Shown here: positions 42,781 to 51,279 of the stretch, piece after piece
Layout: the number at the start of each line of letters is the position of its first letter
Numbering within the stretch: the first letter of the stretch is position 1
Source of the DNA: Actinomycetota bacterium
Lineage (GTDB): Bacteria; Actinomycetota; Acidimicrobiia; Acidimicrobiales; Iamiaceae
Length of the DNA: 64,000 nt
NCBI GenBank assembly: GCA_019639075.1
Contig: JAHBSO010000004.1
Coordinates: 124,001-188,000, forward strand
Reading direction: 5' to 3'
Program-made: the position numbers and the translations under genes
The notes under the pieces: generated by a model
Told to the model about the DNA's origin: nothing
Seen by the model: the letters and a program-made list of their open reading frames with translations, nothing else
Database searches by the model: none

Positions 42781-43643
42781 TCGACGCACCGCTCGCCTAC
42801 GCGTTCACCACCGGCATGGTGGCCACCGTGAACCCGTGCGGATTCGCCATGCTGCCCGCCTACCTCGGGTTCTTCCTCGGGGCCGACGACGAGCCCGACC
42901 GGGACCTGCTGTCGAGCCTGGTGCGCGGCCTGGTCGTTGGCGCCACGGTGTCGGCCGGCTTCCTCGTGCTGTTCGCGGCCGCCGGGATGCTCGTGTCGTG
43001 GACCTCGATCGGCGTCGGTGAGATCTCGCCGTGGTTCACCGTGGCCATCGGCGCGGTCCTGCTGGTCGGCGGCATCGCGTTCGCACGGGGTTGGATGCCG
43101 AGGATCCTCCTCCCCCGCCTCGACAAGGGCGGTCGCGACACCACGCTGTGGTCGATGTTCGTGTTCGGGATCTCCTACGCGATCGCCTCGCTGTCGTGCA
43201 CGCTCCCGGTGTTCACCACGGTCGTCGTCACCACGTTCTCGCGGGAGAACCTGTGGTCGGGGGTCGCCACGTTCGCGGCCTACGGGCTGGGCATGGGCAT
43301 GCTGCTCATGGTGCTCACCCTCACGTTGGCCGCGGCCCGCCAGGGCATGGTCACCGCCCTGCGGCGAGCGCTCCCCTACGTCCACACGGTGTCGGGCGTG
43401 ATCATGGCGCTGATGGGCGCCTACCTGGTGTGGTGGGGCATCTACGAGATCAGGCTCCTGCGCCAGAACAAACCGACCGACGGCACCGGCCCGATCGACG
43501 TGATGACCCGGTGGTCGGCCCACCTCACCGAGCGGCTGGCCGGGCTCGACGCCATGCAGGTGGCGCTGACGTTCGCGCTGCTGATCGCCTCGGTGCTGTT
43601 CGTGTTCCTGCTCCGCGCCGACCGCGCCGCCCGCAACCGCTGA
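42777..43643 (+). CDS. ccdA: CcdA/DsbD-type transmembrane thiol reductant carrier
   Basis: 288 aa from GTG 42777, coupled to the thioredoxin gene. Redox cysteines: VNPCGFAMLPAYLGF and SLSCTLPVF in helices 1 and 4, the known CcdA pair. Six core helices plus an extra C-terminal helix (ALTFALLIASVLFVFLL) after a 40-residue loop. It moves electrons from cytoplasmic thioredoxin across the membrane to the TlpA-like protein. The stop lies at the start of a dispersed repeat. Confidence 0.88.
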   Translation: MIDAPLAYAFTTGMVATVNPCGFAMLPAYLGFFLGADDEPDRDLLSSLVRGLVVGATVSAGFLVLFAAAGMLVSWTSIGVGEISPWFTVAIGAVLLVGGIAFARGWMPRILLPRLDKGGRDTTLWSMFVFGISYAIASLSCTLPVFTTVVVTTFSRENLWSGVATFAAYGLGMGMLLMVLTLTLAAARQGMVTALRRALPYVHTVSGVIMALMGAYLVWWGIYEIRLLRQNKPTDGTGPIDVMTRWSAHLTERLAGLDAMQVALTFALLIASVLFVFLLRADRAARNR

Positions 43644-43644
43644 C

Positions 43645-43761
43645 GTTTCGACTCGCTCCGCTCGCTCAACGAACAGATCCTTCGTTCCTTGAGCGAGCGG
43701 AGCGAGTCGAAAGGCGGTCAGGTCACTGCTCCTTGAGCGAGCGGAGCGAGTCGAAAGGCGG
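43645..43761. repeat. Dispersed palindromic repeat, copy 5
   Basis: TTTCGACTCGCTCCGCTCGC plus two copies of CCTTGAGCGAGCGGAGCGAG followed by TCGAAAGGCGGTCAGG. It can form a near-perfect hairpin and separates the convergent ccdA-like gene and pdxH. Confidence 0.8.
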
Positions 43762-44424
43762 TCAGGGGGCGAGGCGGTCGATCTGCCACCGCGACGGGTC
43801 GTCGGCGTCGCGCGCGTAGCGGAACCGGTCGTGGAGTCGATCGGGGCGGCCCTGCCAGAACTCGGCGGCGTCGACCCCGATGCGGATCCCGCCCCAATCG
43901 TCGGGGCGCGGGATCGGTCCGTCCTCCTCGTCGGCCCCGAACCGTTCGGTGACCTCGGCGGCCCGCCGGTCGAGCACGCTGCGGTCGGCGATCACGTCGC
44001 TCTGGCCGGACGCCCACGCCCCGATCTGGCTGCCCCGGGGGCGGGTGACCCAGTAGGCGTCGGACTCCTCGGCCGACAGCAGCGACGCCGGGCCCTCGAT
44101 GCGGACCTGCCGCTGCTGGTCGAGCCAGCCGAAGACGAGCGCGGCCCGCGGGTTCTCGCGCAGGTCCGACGCCTTGCGGCTCTCCAGGTTCGTGTAGACG
44201 ACGAAGCCGTCTGCGTCGAACTGCCGGCAGAGGACGTACCGGGCCGAGGGCGAACCGTCGGCCGACGCGGTGGCGATCACGCAGGCCGCGGCGTCGTAGT
44301 GCGGCTCCTCCATCCACCGGTCGAACCAGATCCCGAACTGGGTGACCGGGTCGTCGGCGAGATCGGCCCTTCGCAGCTCGGAGCGGTCGTAGTTCTCGCG
44401 GAAGTGGCCGAGGTCGGGGCTCAC
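43762..44424 (-). CDS. pdxH: Pyridoxamine 5'-phosphate oxidase
   Basis: 220 aa from GTG 44424, overlapping the upstream stop by 4 bases. The FMN-binding split-barrel reads CVIATASADGSPSARYVLCRQFDADGFVVYTNLESRKASDLRENPRAALVFGW. The C-terminal signature is WGGIRIGVDAAEFWQGRPDRLHDRFRY, where PNPOx ends with E(F/L)WQGxxxRLHDR. It oxidises pyridoxamine or pyridoxine phosphate to pyridoxal phosphate using FMN and O2. Full length. Confidence 0.94.
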   Translation of the reverse strand: MSPDLGHFRENYDRSELRRADLADDPVTQFGIWFDRWMEEPHYDAAACVIATASADGSPSARYVLCRQFDADGFVVYTNLESRKASDLRENPRAALVFGWLDQQRQVRIEGPASLLSAEESDAYWVTRPRGSQIGAWASGQSDVIADRSVLDRRAAEVTERFGADEEDGPIPRPDDWGGIRIGVDAAEFWQGRPDRLHDRFRYARDADDPSRWQIDRLAP

Positions 44425-44762
44425 CGGCCGGACCCGGTCCCGGCGCCGCCGTCGACGTCGAACCGGGAGGCCAGGCCGGCGAGGTGCTCGACCAGCTCCG
44501 GGTCGGCCGCCGAGCCGAACGCGCTGGCCAGCCGGCCGCGCGCACCGGTGGACGGGTCGCGGAGCCCGAACACGATCATCTCGTCGCCCGGATCGCTCGG
44601 CCCCTCGAAGCGCATGACCTGTTCGACGACGACGTCGTCCACCGCGCAGCGCTGCTGTCGCCCCTCCCAGGTGATCTCGCCGTCGACGAACTGGAAGTCG
44701 ACGTCGTAGCCCTCCCGATCGAGCATCGCGAGGGCCTCGGTGACGGTGTCGGGAGCGTCCAT
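44421..44762 (-). CDS. Small conserved protein (annotated elsewhere as PRPP synthetase-like)
   Basis: 113 aa. TVTEALAMLDREGYDVDFQFVDGEITW and VEQVMRFEGPSDPGDEMIVFGLRDPS match a family of 90-110 aa proteins often labelled phosphoribosylpyrophosphate synthetase, a name without real support. The fold looks like a small alpha/beta domain. The C-terminal extension is Ala/Gly-rich. It is coupled to pdxH by GTGA. Confidence 0.65.
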   Translation of the reverse strand: MDAPDTVTEALAMLDREGYDVDFQFVDGEITWEGRQQRCAVDDVVVEQVMRFEGPSDPGDEMIVFGLRDPSTGARGRLASAFGSAADPELVEHLAGLASRFDVDGGAGTGSGR

Positions 44763-44887
44763 GCCGTCCAGTCTGGGCCGCGGTCCCGGCTTTGCAAAGC
44801 GGTCGGGAGCGCGCCGGGCCGATCCTCAGGACCGAAGGCCCAGCCGGTAGCGTCGGAGGTCGGCCCGGACCCAGGAGACCCACCGCC

Positions 44888-46930
44888 GTGCGCGCTGCCG
44901 ACGACGCCATCCGGAGCGAGACCGCCCACGGCTACCGCCCCCACCTCGACGGCATCCGGGCCCTCGCCGTGGTGGCGGTCATCCTGTTCCACCTCGGCTA
45001 CGGGTGGATCCCCGGCGGGTTCGTCGGCGTCGACGTCTTCTTCGTCCTCTCCGGCTACCTGATCACCGGCATCCTGCTCCGCGAGGTCGACGGCCGGGGC
45101 ACGCTGCGGCTCAGCCGGTTCTACGCCCGGCGGGCCCGCCGACTGCTGCCGGCGTCGATCGCGGTCATCGCGGTGGTCCTGGTCCTGTCCGCCCAGCTCC
45201 TCGACGCGGTGCAGCAGCAGTCGGTGGGCTGGGACGCCGTGTACGCCGCGCTCTACAGCGCGAACTGGCGGTTCGCGCTGGTCGGCGGCGACTACTTCGC
45301 CCCCGGCGACGTGCCGAGCCCGCTGGTGCACTACTGGTCGCTCGCCGTCGAGGAGCAGTTCTACCTGGTGTGGCCGGCGCTGCTGCTCGGGCTGCACGCG
45401 CTCGGCCGGCGGCTCCGCCCCCGCGACCCGCTGCCGGTGGTGCTCAGCGCCGTGGCCGGGCTGGCGCTCGCGAGCGCGGTGGCGTCGATCGCGCTCGCCG
45501 GCAGCCCCCTCACCTACTACGGCACCCACACGAGGGCCTACCAGCTCCTCGCCGGCGGCATCCTCGCGATCGGGGTGGGCCGCTGGCGCTGGCGCCTCCC
45601 CGACGGGCGGTCGGGACAGGTCGCGGGTGGCACGCTGGCCGCCGCCGGCCTCGCGGTGCTCGCCTACCTCGCCCACGACATCTCCGACGCCACGCAGTAC
45701 CCCGGGTGGCCCGGCATGTGGGTCACCGTGGCCAGCCTCGCCGTGATCGCCGGCGTCGACCTCGCGCCGGCCGGCGGTGCCCAGGCGGTGATCGGCCATC
45801 GGTCGCTCGCCGCCGTGGGGCGCCTGTCCTACAGCCTCTACATCTGGCACTGGCCGGTCATCGTGCTGCTGCCCGTCGCGGCCGAGCACTGGGGTGGCCC
45901 GCTCGACCGGCTCACCGGCACGGCCGGGCTGGCCGCGGTGACCGTCGCGATCGCGCTGGCGTCGTACCTGCTGGTGGAGCGGCCGATCCGCTTCCGGCTG
46001 GCGCCGTCGCTGCGCCCCCTGCCCGTAGTCGCCGTCGGCCTCAGCTGCTCGGTGCTCATGGCCACGGTGGCCTACGCCCGCTTCCAGCCCGACTCGGCGT
46101 TCGAGCGTCAGGCGCTCGACGCCGTGCGCGACCTCGCGAAGCCCGGGTCCTGCACCTACTTCGCCGAGGACTGGCCGGCCCCGGCCGACAGCGAGCCGTG
46201 CGTCTACCGGCAGGGCACCGGCCCGGTCGTGGCCCTGGTCGGCGACTCCCACGGCCAGCAGTGGCAGCCGGCCCTCGAGGAGCTGGCGATCCCCGACGAC
46301 GCCACGATCGTCCGGGCGACCCGCGGCGGCTGCCCGGCCAACGACGTCACCGCCTTCCTCCGGGACGAGACCCGCCAGTTCCGCGTCGAACGGGACTGCA
46401 CCGAGTGGCGCCACGTCGTCTACCGCAAGCTGATCGACGAGTACGACCCCGACGTCGTCATCGTCGGCACCCGCTCCTTCGTGCGCGGCCTCGAGGTCGA
46501 CGGCTCCTACGTGTACCAGGGCGGCCCGGTGCACCTGGCGGCCTGGACCGACGGCTGGGACTGGACGCTCGACACCCTGACCTCGGGTGGCGCCACCGTC
46601 GTCGTGAACCAGCTCCTCCCCACCCTCCCCGAACGCATCCCGGCGTGCCTCGTCGAGCACGGCGAGGGCACCACGGACTGCGACTTCCCGGTGTCGGTCG
46701 ACCAGCGGGTCATCCCCTACCAGGCGGCCGTGACCGCCCTCGACGGCACCCACGACGGGCAGGTCCGGGTGGTCGACCCGACCTCGTTCGCCTGCCCGGG
46801 CGGCACGTGCCCGGCGATCATCGACGACGTCATCGTCCACCGCGACGACAACCACCTGTCGGCGACGTTCGTCCGCCGGCACGCGGCCGACTACGCCGCG
46901 CTGCTCGACGCGGTCGGCGTGACGATCTGA
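44888..46930 (+). CDS. OafA/YrhL-type acyltransferase with C-terminal SGNH domain
   Basis: 680 aa from GTG 44888. The membrane acyltransferase-3 domain (residues 15-390) begins YRPHLDGIRALAVVAVILFHLGYGWIPGGFVGVDVFFVLSGYLITGILL and includes the RFYARRARRLLPA and HYWSLAVEEQFYLVWPALLL signatures. After ten helices comes an extracytoplasmic SGNH domain with VALVGDSHGQQWQPAL (nucleophile Ser) and DDNHLSATFVRRH (Asp-His). The enzyme passes acyl groups, usually acetyl, from the cytoplasm to sugars on the cell surface; the target polysaccharide is not evident from the neighbours. Confidence 0.88.
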   Translation: MRAADDAIRSETAHGYRPHLDGIRALAVVAVILFHLGYGWIPGGFVGVDVFFVLSGYLITGILLREVDGRGTLRLSRFYARRARRLLPASIAVIAVVLVLSAQLLDAVQQQSVGWDAVYAALYSANWRFALVGGDYFAPGDVPSPLVHYWSLAVEEQFYLVWPALLLGLHALGRRLRPRDPLPVVLSAVAGLALASAVASIALAGSPLTYYGTHTRAYQLLAGGILAIGVGRWRWRLPDGRSGQVAGGTLAAAGLAVLAYLAHDISDATQYPGWPGMWVTVASLAVIAGVDLAPAGGAQAVIGHRSLAAVGRLSYSLYIWHWPVIVLLPVAAEHWGGPLDRLTGTAGLAAVTVAIALASYLLVERPIRFRLAPSLRPLPVVAVGLSCSVLMATVAYARFQPDSAFERQALDAVRDLAKPGSCTYFAEDWPAPADSEPCVYRQGTGPVVALVGDSHGQQWQPALEELAIPDDATIVRATRGGCPANDVTAFLRDETRQFRVERDCTEWRHVVYRKLIDEYDPDVVIVGTRSFVRGLEVDGSYVYQGGPVHLAAWTDGWDWTLDTLTSGGATVVVNQLLPTLPERIPACLVEHGEGTTDCDFPVSVDQRVIPYQAAVTALDGTHDGQVRVVDPTSFACPGGTCPAIIDDVIVHRDDNHLSATFVRRHAADYAALLDAVGVTI

Positions 46931-46966
46931 CCCGCACCCGAGCCGGCGCGGTGGTGCGACCGGCGG

Positions 46967-48244
46967 TCAGGCGATCCGGTCGGCCCCGCGGAAGTACGGG
47001 AGCAGCGCCTCGGGCACGTCGATGCCGCCGTCGGCCCGGTGGAAGGTCTCCACGATCGCGGCCCACACCCGGGGCACGGCCAGCGCCGAGCCGTTGAGCG
47101 TGTGGACCATGGCCGTGCCGCCCGTCCCGGGCCGGTAGCGGATGTTGCCCCGGCGGGCCTGGTAGTCCGAGAACCACGACACCGACGAGACCTCGAGCCA
47201 CTGGTCCGAGCCCGGCGCGTAGACCTCGACGTCGAAGGACCGGTGGTGGCTCTGGCCGAGGTCGCCGGTGCAGATCTCGAGCACCCGGTAGGCCAGGCCG
47301 AGCGAACCGATCGTCTCGGCCACGGAGTCGACCATGTGGTCGAGCAGCTCGGGTGCCTCCTCGGGCGTGGCGTACGAGAAGATCTCGACCTTGTCGAACT
47401 CGTGGGTGCGCAACATGCCCCGGGTGTCCCGCCCGGCCGAGCCGGCCTCGCGCCGGTAGCACGACGTCGCCGCCATCATCTTGAGCGGCAGCGCGTCGAG
47501 GTCGATGATCTCGTCGCGGTACAGCGAGGTGAGCGGCACCTCGGCGGTGGGGATGCACCACAGGTCGTCGCGCTCGATCAGGTACGCATCGTCGGCGAAC
47601 TTGGGGAGCTGCCCGGTGGCGGTGAGCGTCTCGCTCGTGACGAGGGTGGGCGGCCGGACCTCCTCGTACTCGGCCGCGTTGCGGTCGAGCCCGTACTGCA
47701 GGAGCGCGCGCGAGAGCGTGGCGCCCCCCTTGCGCTGCGCGGTGAACATCGCGCCCGAGACCTTCACGGCCCGTTCGTTGTCGAGGATGCCGTAGCGCTC
47801 CCCCAGCTCCCAGTGCGGGATGCGCTGGTGGTCGCCGTAGCGGTCGGGGTCGAAGCCGCTGATGCGGACCACCGGGTTGTCGGCGTCGGATGCGCCGTCG
47901 GGGGCGTCGGGATGCGGCGTGTTCGGGATGTGCAGCAGCAGCGCGTGGATCTCGGCCTCGACCTCCGAGGTCGAGTGGGCCAGCTCCTGCTCCTGGGCAC
48001 CCAACTCACGGCTGCGGTCCTGGAGGCCGGCGGCCTCGTCGCCCCGACCCTCCCGGTGCAGCTCACCGACCTGCTTGGACAGCTGCTTGACCTCGCTGCG
48101 CAGCTCGTCCCGCTGGGAGGCCACCTGCCGCTGCCGGGCGTCGAGCTCGACGACCCGGTCGAGCTCGGAGGTGTCGATCCCCCGGCGGGCCAGCGAGGCG
48201 CGGACCACCTCGGGCTCGGTGCGGATGCGACGGATGTCGAGCAT
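46967..48244 (-). CDS. serS: Seryl-tRNA synthetase
   Basis: 425 aa from ATG 48244 (MLDIRRIRTEPEVVRASLARR). The N-terminal coiled-coil arm spans about 30-105 (RQRQVASQRDELRSEVKQLSKQVGELHREG). Class II motif 2 is MMAATSCYRREAGSAGRDTRGMLRTHEFDKVEIFSY and motif 3 is LNGSALAVPRVWAAIVETF. It charges tRNA-Ser with serine. A TACCGT box seven bases before the ATG, and no ribosome binding site, indicate a leaderless message. Confidence 0.96.
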   Translation of the reverse strand: MLDIRRIRTEPEVVRASLARRGIDTSELDRVVELDARQRQVASQRDELRSEVKQLSKQVGELHREGRGDEAAGLQDRSRELGAQEQELAHSTSEVEAEIHALLLHIPNTPHPDAPDGASDADNPVVRISGFDPDRYGDHQRIPHWELGERYGILDNERAVKVSGAMFTAQRKGGATLSRALLQYGLDRNAAEYEEVRPPTLVTSETLTATGQLPKFADDAYLIERDDLWCIPTAEVPLTSLYRDEIIDLDALPLKMMAATSCYRREAGSAGRDTRGMLRTHEFDKVEIFSYATPEEAPELLDHMVDSVAETIGSLGLAYRVLEICTGDLGQSHHRSFDVEVYAPGSDQWLEVSSVSWFSDYQARRGNIRYRPGTGGTAMVHTLNGSALAVPRVWAAIVETFHRADGGIDVPEALLPYFRGADRIA

Positions 48245-48324
48245 GGGAGGCACGGTAGTGGGTGCCCCGTGACCGCCCCGCACCCGTTGGGGTGCCGTCG
48301 GATGCCAGGAGTAGCGTCGGTCGA
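48245..48324. promoter_or_regulatory. Divergent leaderless promoters of serS and ABC genes
   Basis: In 80 bases there is TACCGT (48257-48252, minus) seven bases before the serS ATG, and TAGCGT (48312-48317, plus) seven bases before GTG 48325. Neither start has a ribosome binding site. Confidence 0.6.
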
Positions 48325-49305
48325 GTGCCGGCCATCGAGGTGGACGACCTCTCCATCACCTTCGGGACGACCGTCGCGGTCGACCACCTCAGCTTCTCCG
48401 CCGATCTCGGTGAGGTGCTCGCGGTGCTCGGGCCGAACGGGGCCGGCAAGACGTCGACGGTCGAGACCCTCGAGGGCTATCGGCGCCCGTCCGACGGTCG
48501 GGTCCGGGTGCTCGGTCTCGACCCGGTCGCCGACCACGCCGCGCTCATGCCCGACATCGGGGTGATGCTCCAGGCCGGGGGCGTCAGCCCGGGCACCCGA
48601 CCCGCCGAGGCCCTGCGCACCTACGCCAGCTTCTTCGCCGACCCCGAGGACCCCGACGAGCTGCTCGATCGGGTCGGCCTACGCGGGGTGCGCCGCTCCA
48701 CCTGGCGGAACCTGTCGGGCGGCGAGCAGCAGCGCCTGTCGCTGGCCCTCGCCCTGGTCGGCCGGCCGCGGGTGGCGTTCCTCGACGAGCCGACGAACAG
48801 CGTCGACGTGCAGGGCCGCCAGCTCATCCGGTCGATCGTGCGTGACCTGGCCCACGACGGGGCCTGCGTCGTGCTCACCACCCACGACCTGGCCGAGGCC
48901 GAGAAGGTCGCCGACCGGGTCGTGATCATCGACCACGGTCGGCTCGTCGTGGCCGGGACCCCGCGGGACCTCATGGACGCGACCGGATCCGACGAGATCC
49001 TCTTCGGTGCGACCGCCGGCCTCGACGTCACCTCGCTGGCCGAGGCGCTCGGCGCCCCGGTGCGGGAGGTGTCGCCCGGCGAGTACCGGGTGGAGGCCGA
49101 GCCGACCCCGGCCACCGTGGCCCGGCTCACCGGGTGGCTGGCCGACCACGACCAGCCGCTCGCCGACCTCCGGGCCGGCCGCCAGCGCCTGGAGGACGTG
49201 TTCGTACGGCTCACCAGGGAATCGGCCGGCGCGACCGTCGAGGGCGACGACCGATCGGTCCGGGCCCGGCGTGGCGGCCGAGGGCGACGGGCGGCCCGAC
49301 GGTGA
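48325..49305 (+). CDS. ABC exporter ATP-binding protein
   Basis: 326 aa from GTG 48325. Walker A LGPNGAGKTSTV, Q-loop MLQAGGVSPG, signature NLSGGEQQRLSLALAL, Walker B RVAFLDEPTNSVD and switch THDLAEAEKV are all intact. The C-terminal 90 residues form the usual DrrA-like extension (VEAEPTPATVARLTGWLADHDQPLADLRAGRQRLEDVFVRLT). The subfamily commonly exports drugs, lipids or antibiotics. The stop overlaps the GTG of its permease. Confidence 0.92.
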   Translation: MPAIEVDDLSITFGTTVAVDHLSFSADLGEVLAVLGPNGAGKTSTVETLEGYRRPSDGRVRVLGLDPVADHAALMPDIGVMLQAGGVSPGTRPAEALRTYASFFADPEDPDELLDRVGLRGVRRSTWRNLSGGEQQRLSLALALVGRPRVAFLDEPTNSVDVQGRQLIRSIVRDLAHDGACVVLTTHDLAEAEKVADRVVIIDHGRLVVAGTPRDLMDATGSDEILFGATAGLDVTSLAEALGAPVREVSPGEYRVEAEPTPATVARLTGWLADHDQPLADLRAGRQRLEDVFVRLTRESAGATVEGDDRSVRARRGGRGRRAARR

Positions 49306-50069
49306 CCGCGATCGATCCCGACGTCCGCAACCAGGCCGCATCGGCGTCACGGATCTGGTGGGCGCAGACCCGCAGCGAGCTCCTGCTCACCCTGCGCCGG
49401 GGCGAGTCGGTGCTGCTCACGTTCCTGATCCCGATGGTGGTGCTGGGCTTCTTCTCCACCATCGACGTCCTCCCCTACGGCGACGGCACCGCGGTCGAGT
49501 TCCTGTTCCCGGGGGTGCTCGCGCTGGCGGTCATGTCGACGGCGTTCGTCTCCACGGCCATCGCCACGGGCTTCGAACGCCAGATGGGGGTGCTGAAACG
49601 CCTCGGAGCGACCCCGCTCACCCGACCGCAGCTCCTGTGGGCCAAGACGGCGTCGATCGTCATCATCGAGGCGCTCCAGGTGGTGGTCCTCGTGATCCAG
49701 GGGCTGCTGCTCGGCTTCCACTTCGGGGGTGCCGATCTCGGCCTGGCGTTCCTGGCCACGGCGCTCGGCACCATCGCCTTCGCCGGGCTCGGCCTGCTGA
49801 TGGCCGGCGCGCTGCCGGCGCTCACCACGCTCGCCGCGGCCAACGGCGTCTACCTGCTGCTGCTCCTGCTGAGCGGCATGCTGTTCCCCGTCGACGAGCT
49901 TCCGGGCGCGCTGCAGGTGTTCTCCGAGGTGCTGCCGAGCGGCGCGCTGGCGGAGATCTATCGGGGCACCCTCGGCGACGCCGCGGTCACCGGGCGGGCG
50001 TGGATGGTGCTCGCAGCATGGGCGGTGCTGGCGCCGGCCGCCGCGGCCCGCACGTTCCGCTGGGAGTAG
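49302..50069 (+). CDS. ABC-2 type exporter permease
   Basis: 255 aa from GTG 49302. Six helices with the ABC-2 pattern: LLLTLRRGESVLLTFLIPMVVLGFF, FLFPGVLALAVMSTAFVSTAIATGFERQMGVLKRLGATPLTR (cytoplasmic coupling helix), then three helices and LLLLLSGMLFPVDELPGALQVFSEVLPSGALAEIYRG. It pairs with the ATPase in front to form a two-gene exporter. Substrate unknown. Confidence 0.88.
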   Translation: MTAIDPDVRNQAASASRIWWAQTRSELLLTLRRGESVLLTFLIPMVVLGFFSTIDVLPYGDGTAVEFLFPGVLALAVMSTAFVSTAIATGFERQMGVLKRLGATPLTRPQLLWAKTASIVIIEALQVVVLVIQGLLLGFHFGGADLGLAFLATALGTIAFAGLGLLMAGALPALTTLAAANGVYLLLLLLSGMLFPVDELPGALQVFSEVLPSGALAEIYRGTLGDAAVTGRAWMVLAAWAVLAPAAAARTFRWE

Positions 50070-50073
50070 CGCG

Positions 50074-50245
50074 GCGTTTCGACTGCACTCCGCTGGCGCT
50101 CCGTTCCGCTCAACGAACAGACGCGGCGCCGCGTTTCGACTGCACTCCGCTGGCGCTCCGTTCCGCTCAACGAACAGCCCAGAACTGCTCCTTGAGCGCC
50201 CGAAGCGAGTCGAAAGGCGTCGAGCGGAGCGAGGCCGAAGGCTGC
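50074..50245. repeat. Dispersed palindromic repeat, copy 6
   Basis: Two tandem units of GTTTCGACTGCACTCCGCTGG + CGCTCCGTTCCGCTCAACGAACAG, then CTCCTTGAGCGCCCGAAGCG and AGTCGAAAGGCGTCGAGCGGAGCGAG between convergent genes. The right part runs up to the ctaF stop. Confidence 0.8.
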
Positions 50246-50246
50246 G

Positions 50247-50624
50247 TCAGGGGGCGAAGCCGGGAGGGCCGCTGCTCCAGATCTCGAACGTCGTCAACAC
50301 GGCCATGTAGACGATGACCGCCAGGACGAACCCGAAGTAGAAGGCCCAGCTGAGCAGCGGCTTGTCGAACTTCAGGTGCATGAAGACGTTGGCCACGATG
50401 ATGAACTTGGCCATCATCATGATCAGGAGCCCGCTGATCTCGATGAACGAGCGGAGCCCGTGGGCGCCGTCCCACCACGGCAGGTAGGACCAGCCGACCT
50501 CGAAGGCGGTGATGATCGCGAGGATGACCGCTGTCCGGACGAACAGCGCGTCGGTCGGGTGCGCGTGGCCGTCGTCGGCATGGTCGCCGGATGCGGCCTC
50601 GGGGGTGACGGTGATGTCGGTCAT
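50247..50624 (-). CDS. ctaF: Cytochrome c oxidase subunit IV
   Basis: 125 aa. A His/Asp-rich N-terminus leads to three helices: VRTAVILAIITAFEVGWSYLPWW, SGLLIMMMAKFIIVANVFMHLKFDKPLL and FGFVLAVIVYMAVLTTFEIW. The MAKFIIVANVFMHLKFD block matches prokaryotic CyoD/CtaF-like subunit IV. It is the last gene of the oxidase operon, ten bases after ctaE. Confidence 0.85.
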   Translation of the reverse strand: MTDITVTPEAASGDHADDGHAHPTDALFVRTAVILAIITAFEVGWSYLPWWDGAHGLRSFIEISGLLIMMMAKFIIVANVFMHLKFDKPLLSWAFYFGFVLAVIVYMAVLTTFEIWSSGPPGFAP

Positions 50625-50634
50625 GTCCGATCCC

Positions 50635-51279
50635 TCACTTGATCAGGTACACGATGGTGAAGACGACGATCCACACCACGTCGACGAAGTGCCAGTAGAG
50701 GCCCACGATCTCGACGGCCTCGGCGTTGTGCTGGCCGACCCTGCCCCTGAAGGTCAGCCCGAGGGTGACCAGCAGGATCACGATGCCGATGGTGACGTGG
50801 GCACCGTGGAAGCCCGTGAGCGTGTAGAAGGCCGACCAGGCCGGGCTGTGGGTGAAGCCGAAGCCTTCGATGGCCGAGAACTCGTAGAACTCGTAGAACT
50901 GACCGGCGATGAACACCGTGCCGAGCAGGGCGGTCACGGCGAGCCAGCTGCGCAGGATCCGCATGTCACCCCGTTGCGCGGCGGACACGGCGAGCACCAT
51001 CGACAGCGAGCTCATGAGCAGCACGAACGACGACGTCGACGTGAAGGCGATGTCGAACGCGTCGTGGAGGTGCTCGGCCGTCTCGCCCGGGGCCGACGGC
51101 AGGACCTTGTTGCGGTACAGCACGAAGGTCGAGATGAGACCGCCGAAGAGCAGGCACTCCGAGGCGAGGAAGACCCACATGCCGAGCTTCTCGTTGGAGA
51201 TGCCGGTGCTGGTGGGCGGGTGTTCGTCCATGTGGTCCACGGTGTGGCCGTCGGAGACCACGTACGTCGCGTCGCTCAT
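50635..51279 (-). CDS. ctaE: Cytochrome c oxidase subunit III
   Basis: 214 aa with the ATG overlapping the ctaD stop. Five helices with conserved LGMWVFLASECLLFGGLISTFVLYR, FTHSPAWSAFYTLTGFHGAHVTIGIVILLVTLG and EIVGLYWHFVDVVWIVVFTIVYL, the family signatures including HGAHV and WHFVDVVW. The protein stabilises the proton-entry side of subunit I. Confidence 0.93.
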   Translation of the reverse strand: MSDATYVVSDGHTVDHMDEHPPTSTGISNEKLGMWVFLASECLLFGGLISTFVLYRNKVLPSAPGETAEHLHDAFDIAFTSTSSFVLLMSSLSMVLAVSAAQRGDMRILRSWLAVTALLGTVFIAGQFYEFYEFSAIEGFGFTHSPAWSAFYTLTGFHGAHVTIGIVILLVTLGLTFRGRVGQHNAEAVEIVGLYWHFVDVVWIVVFTIVYLIK

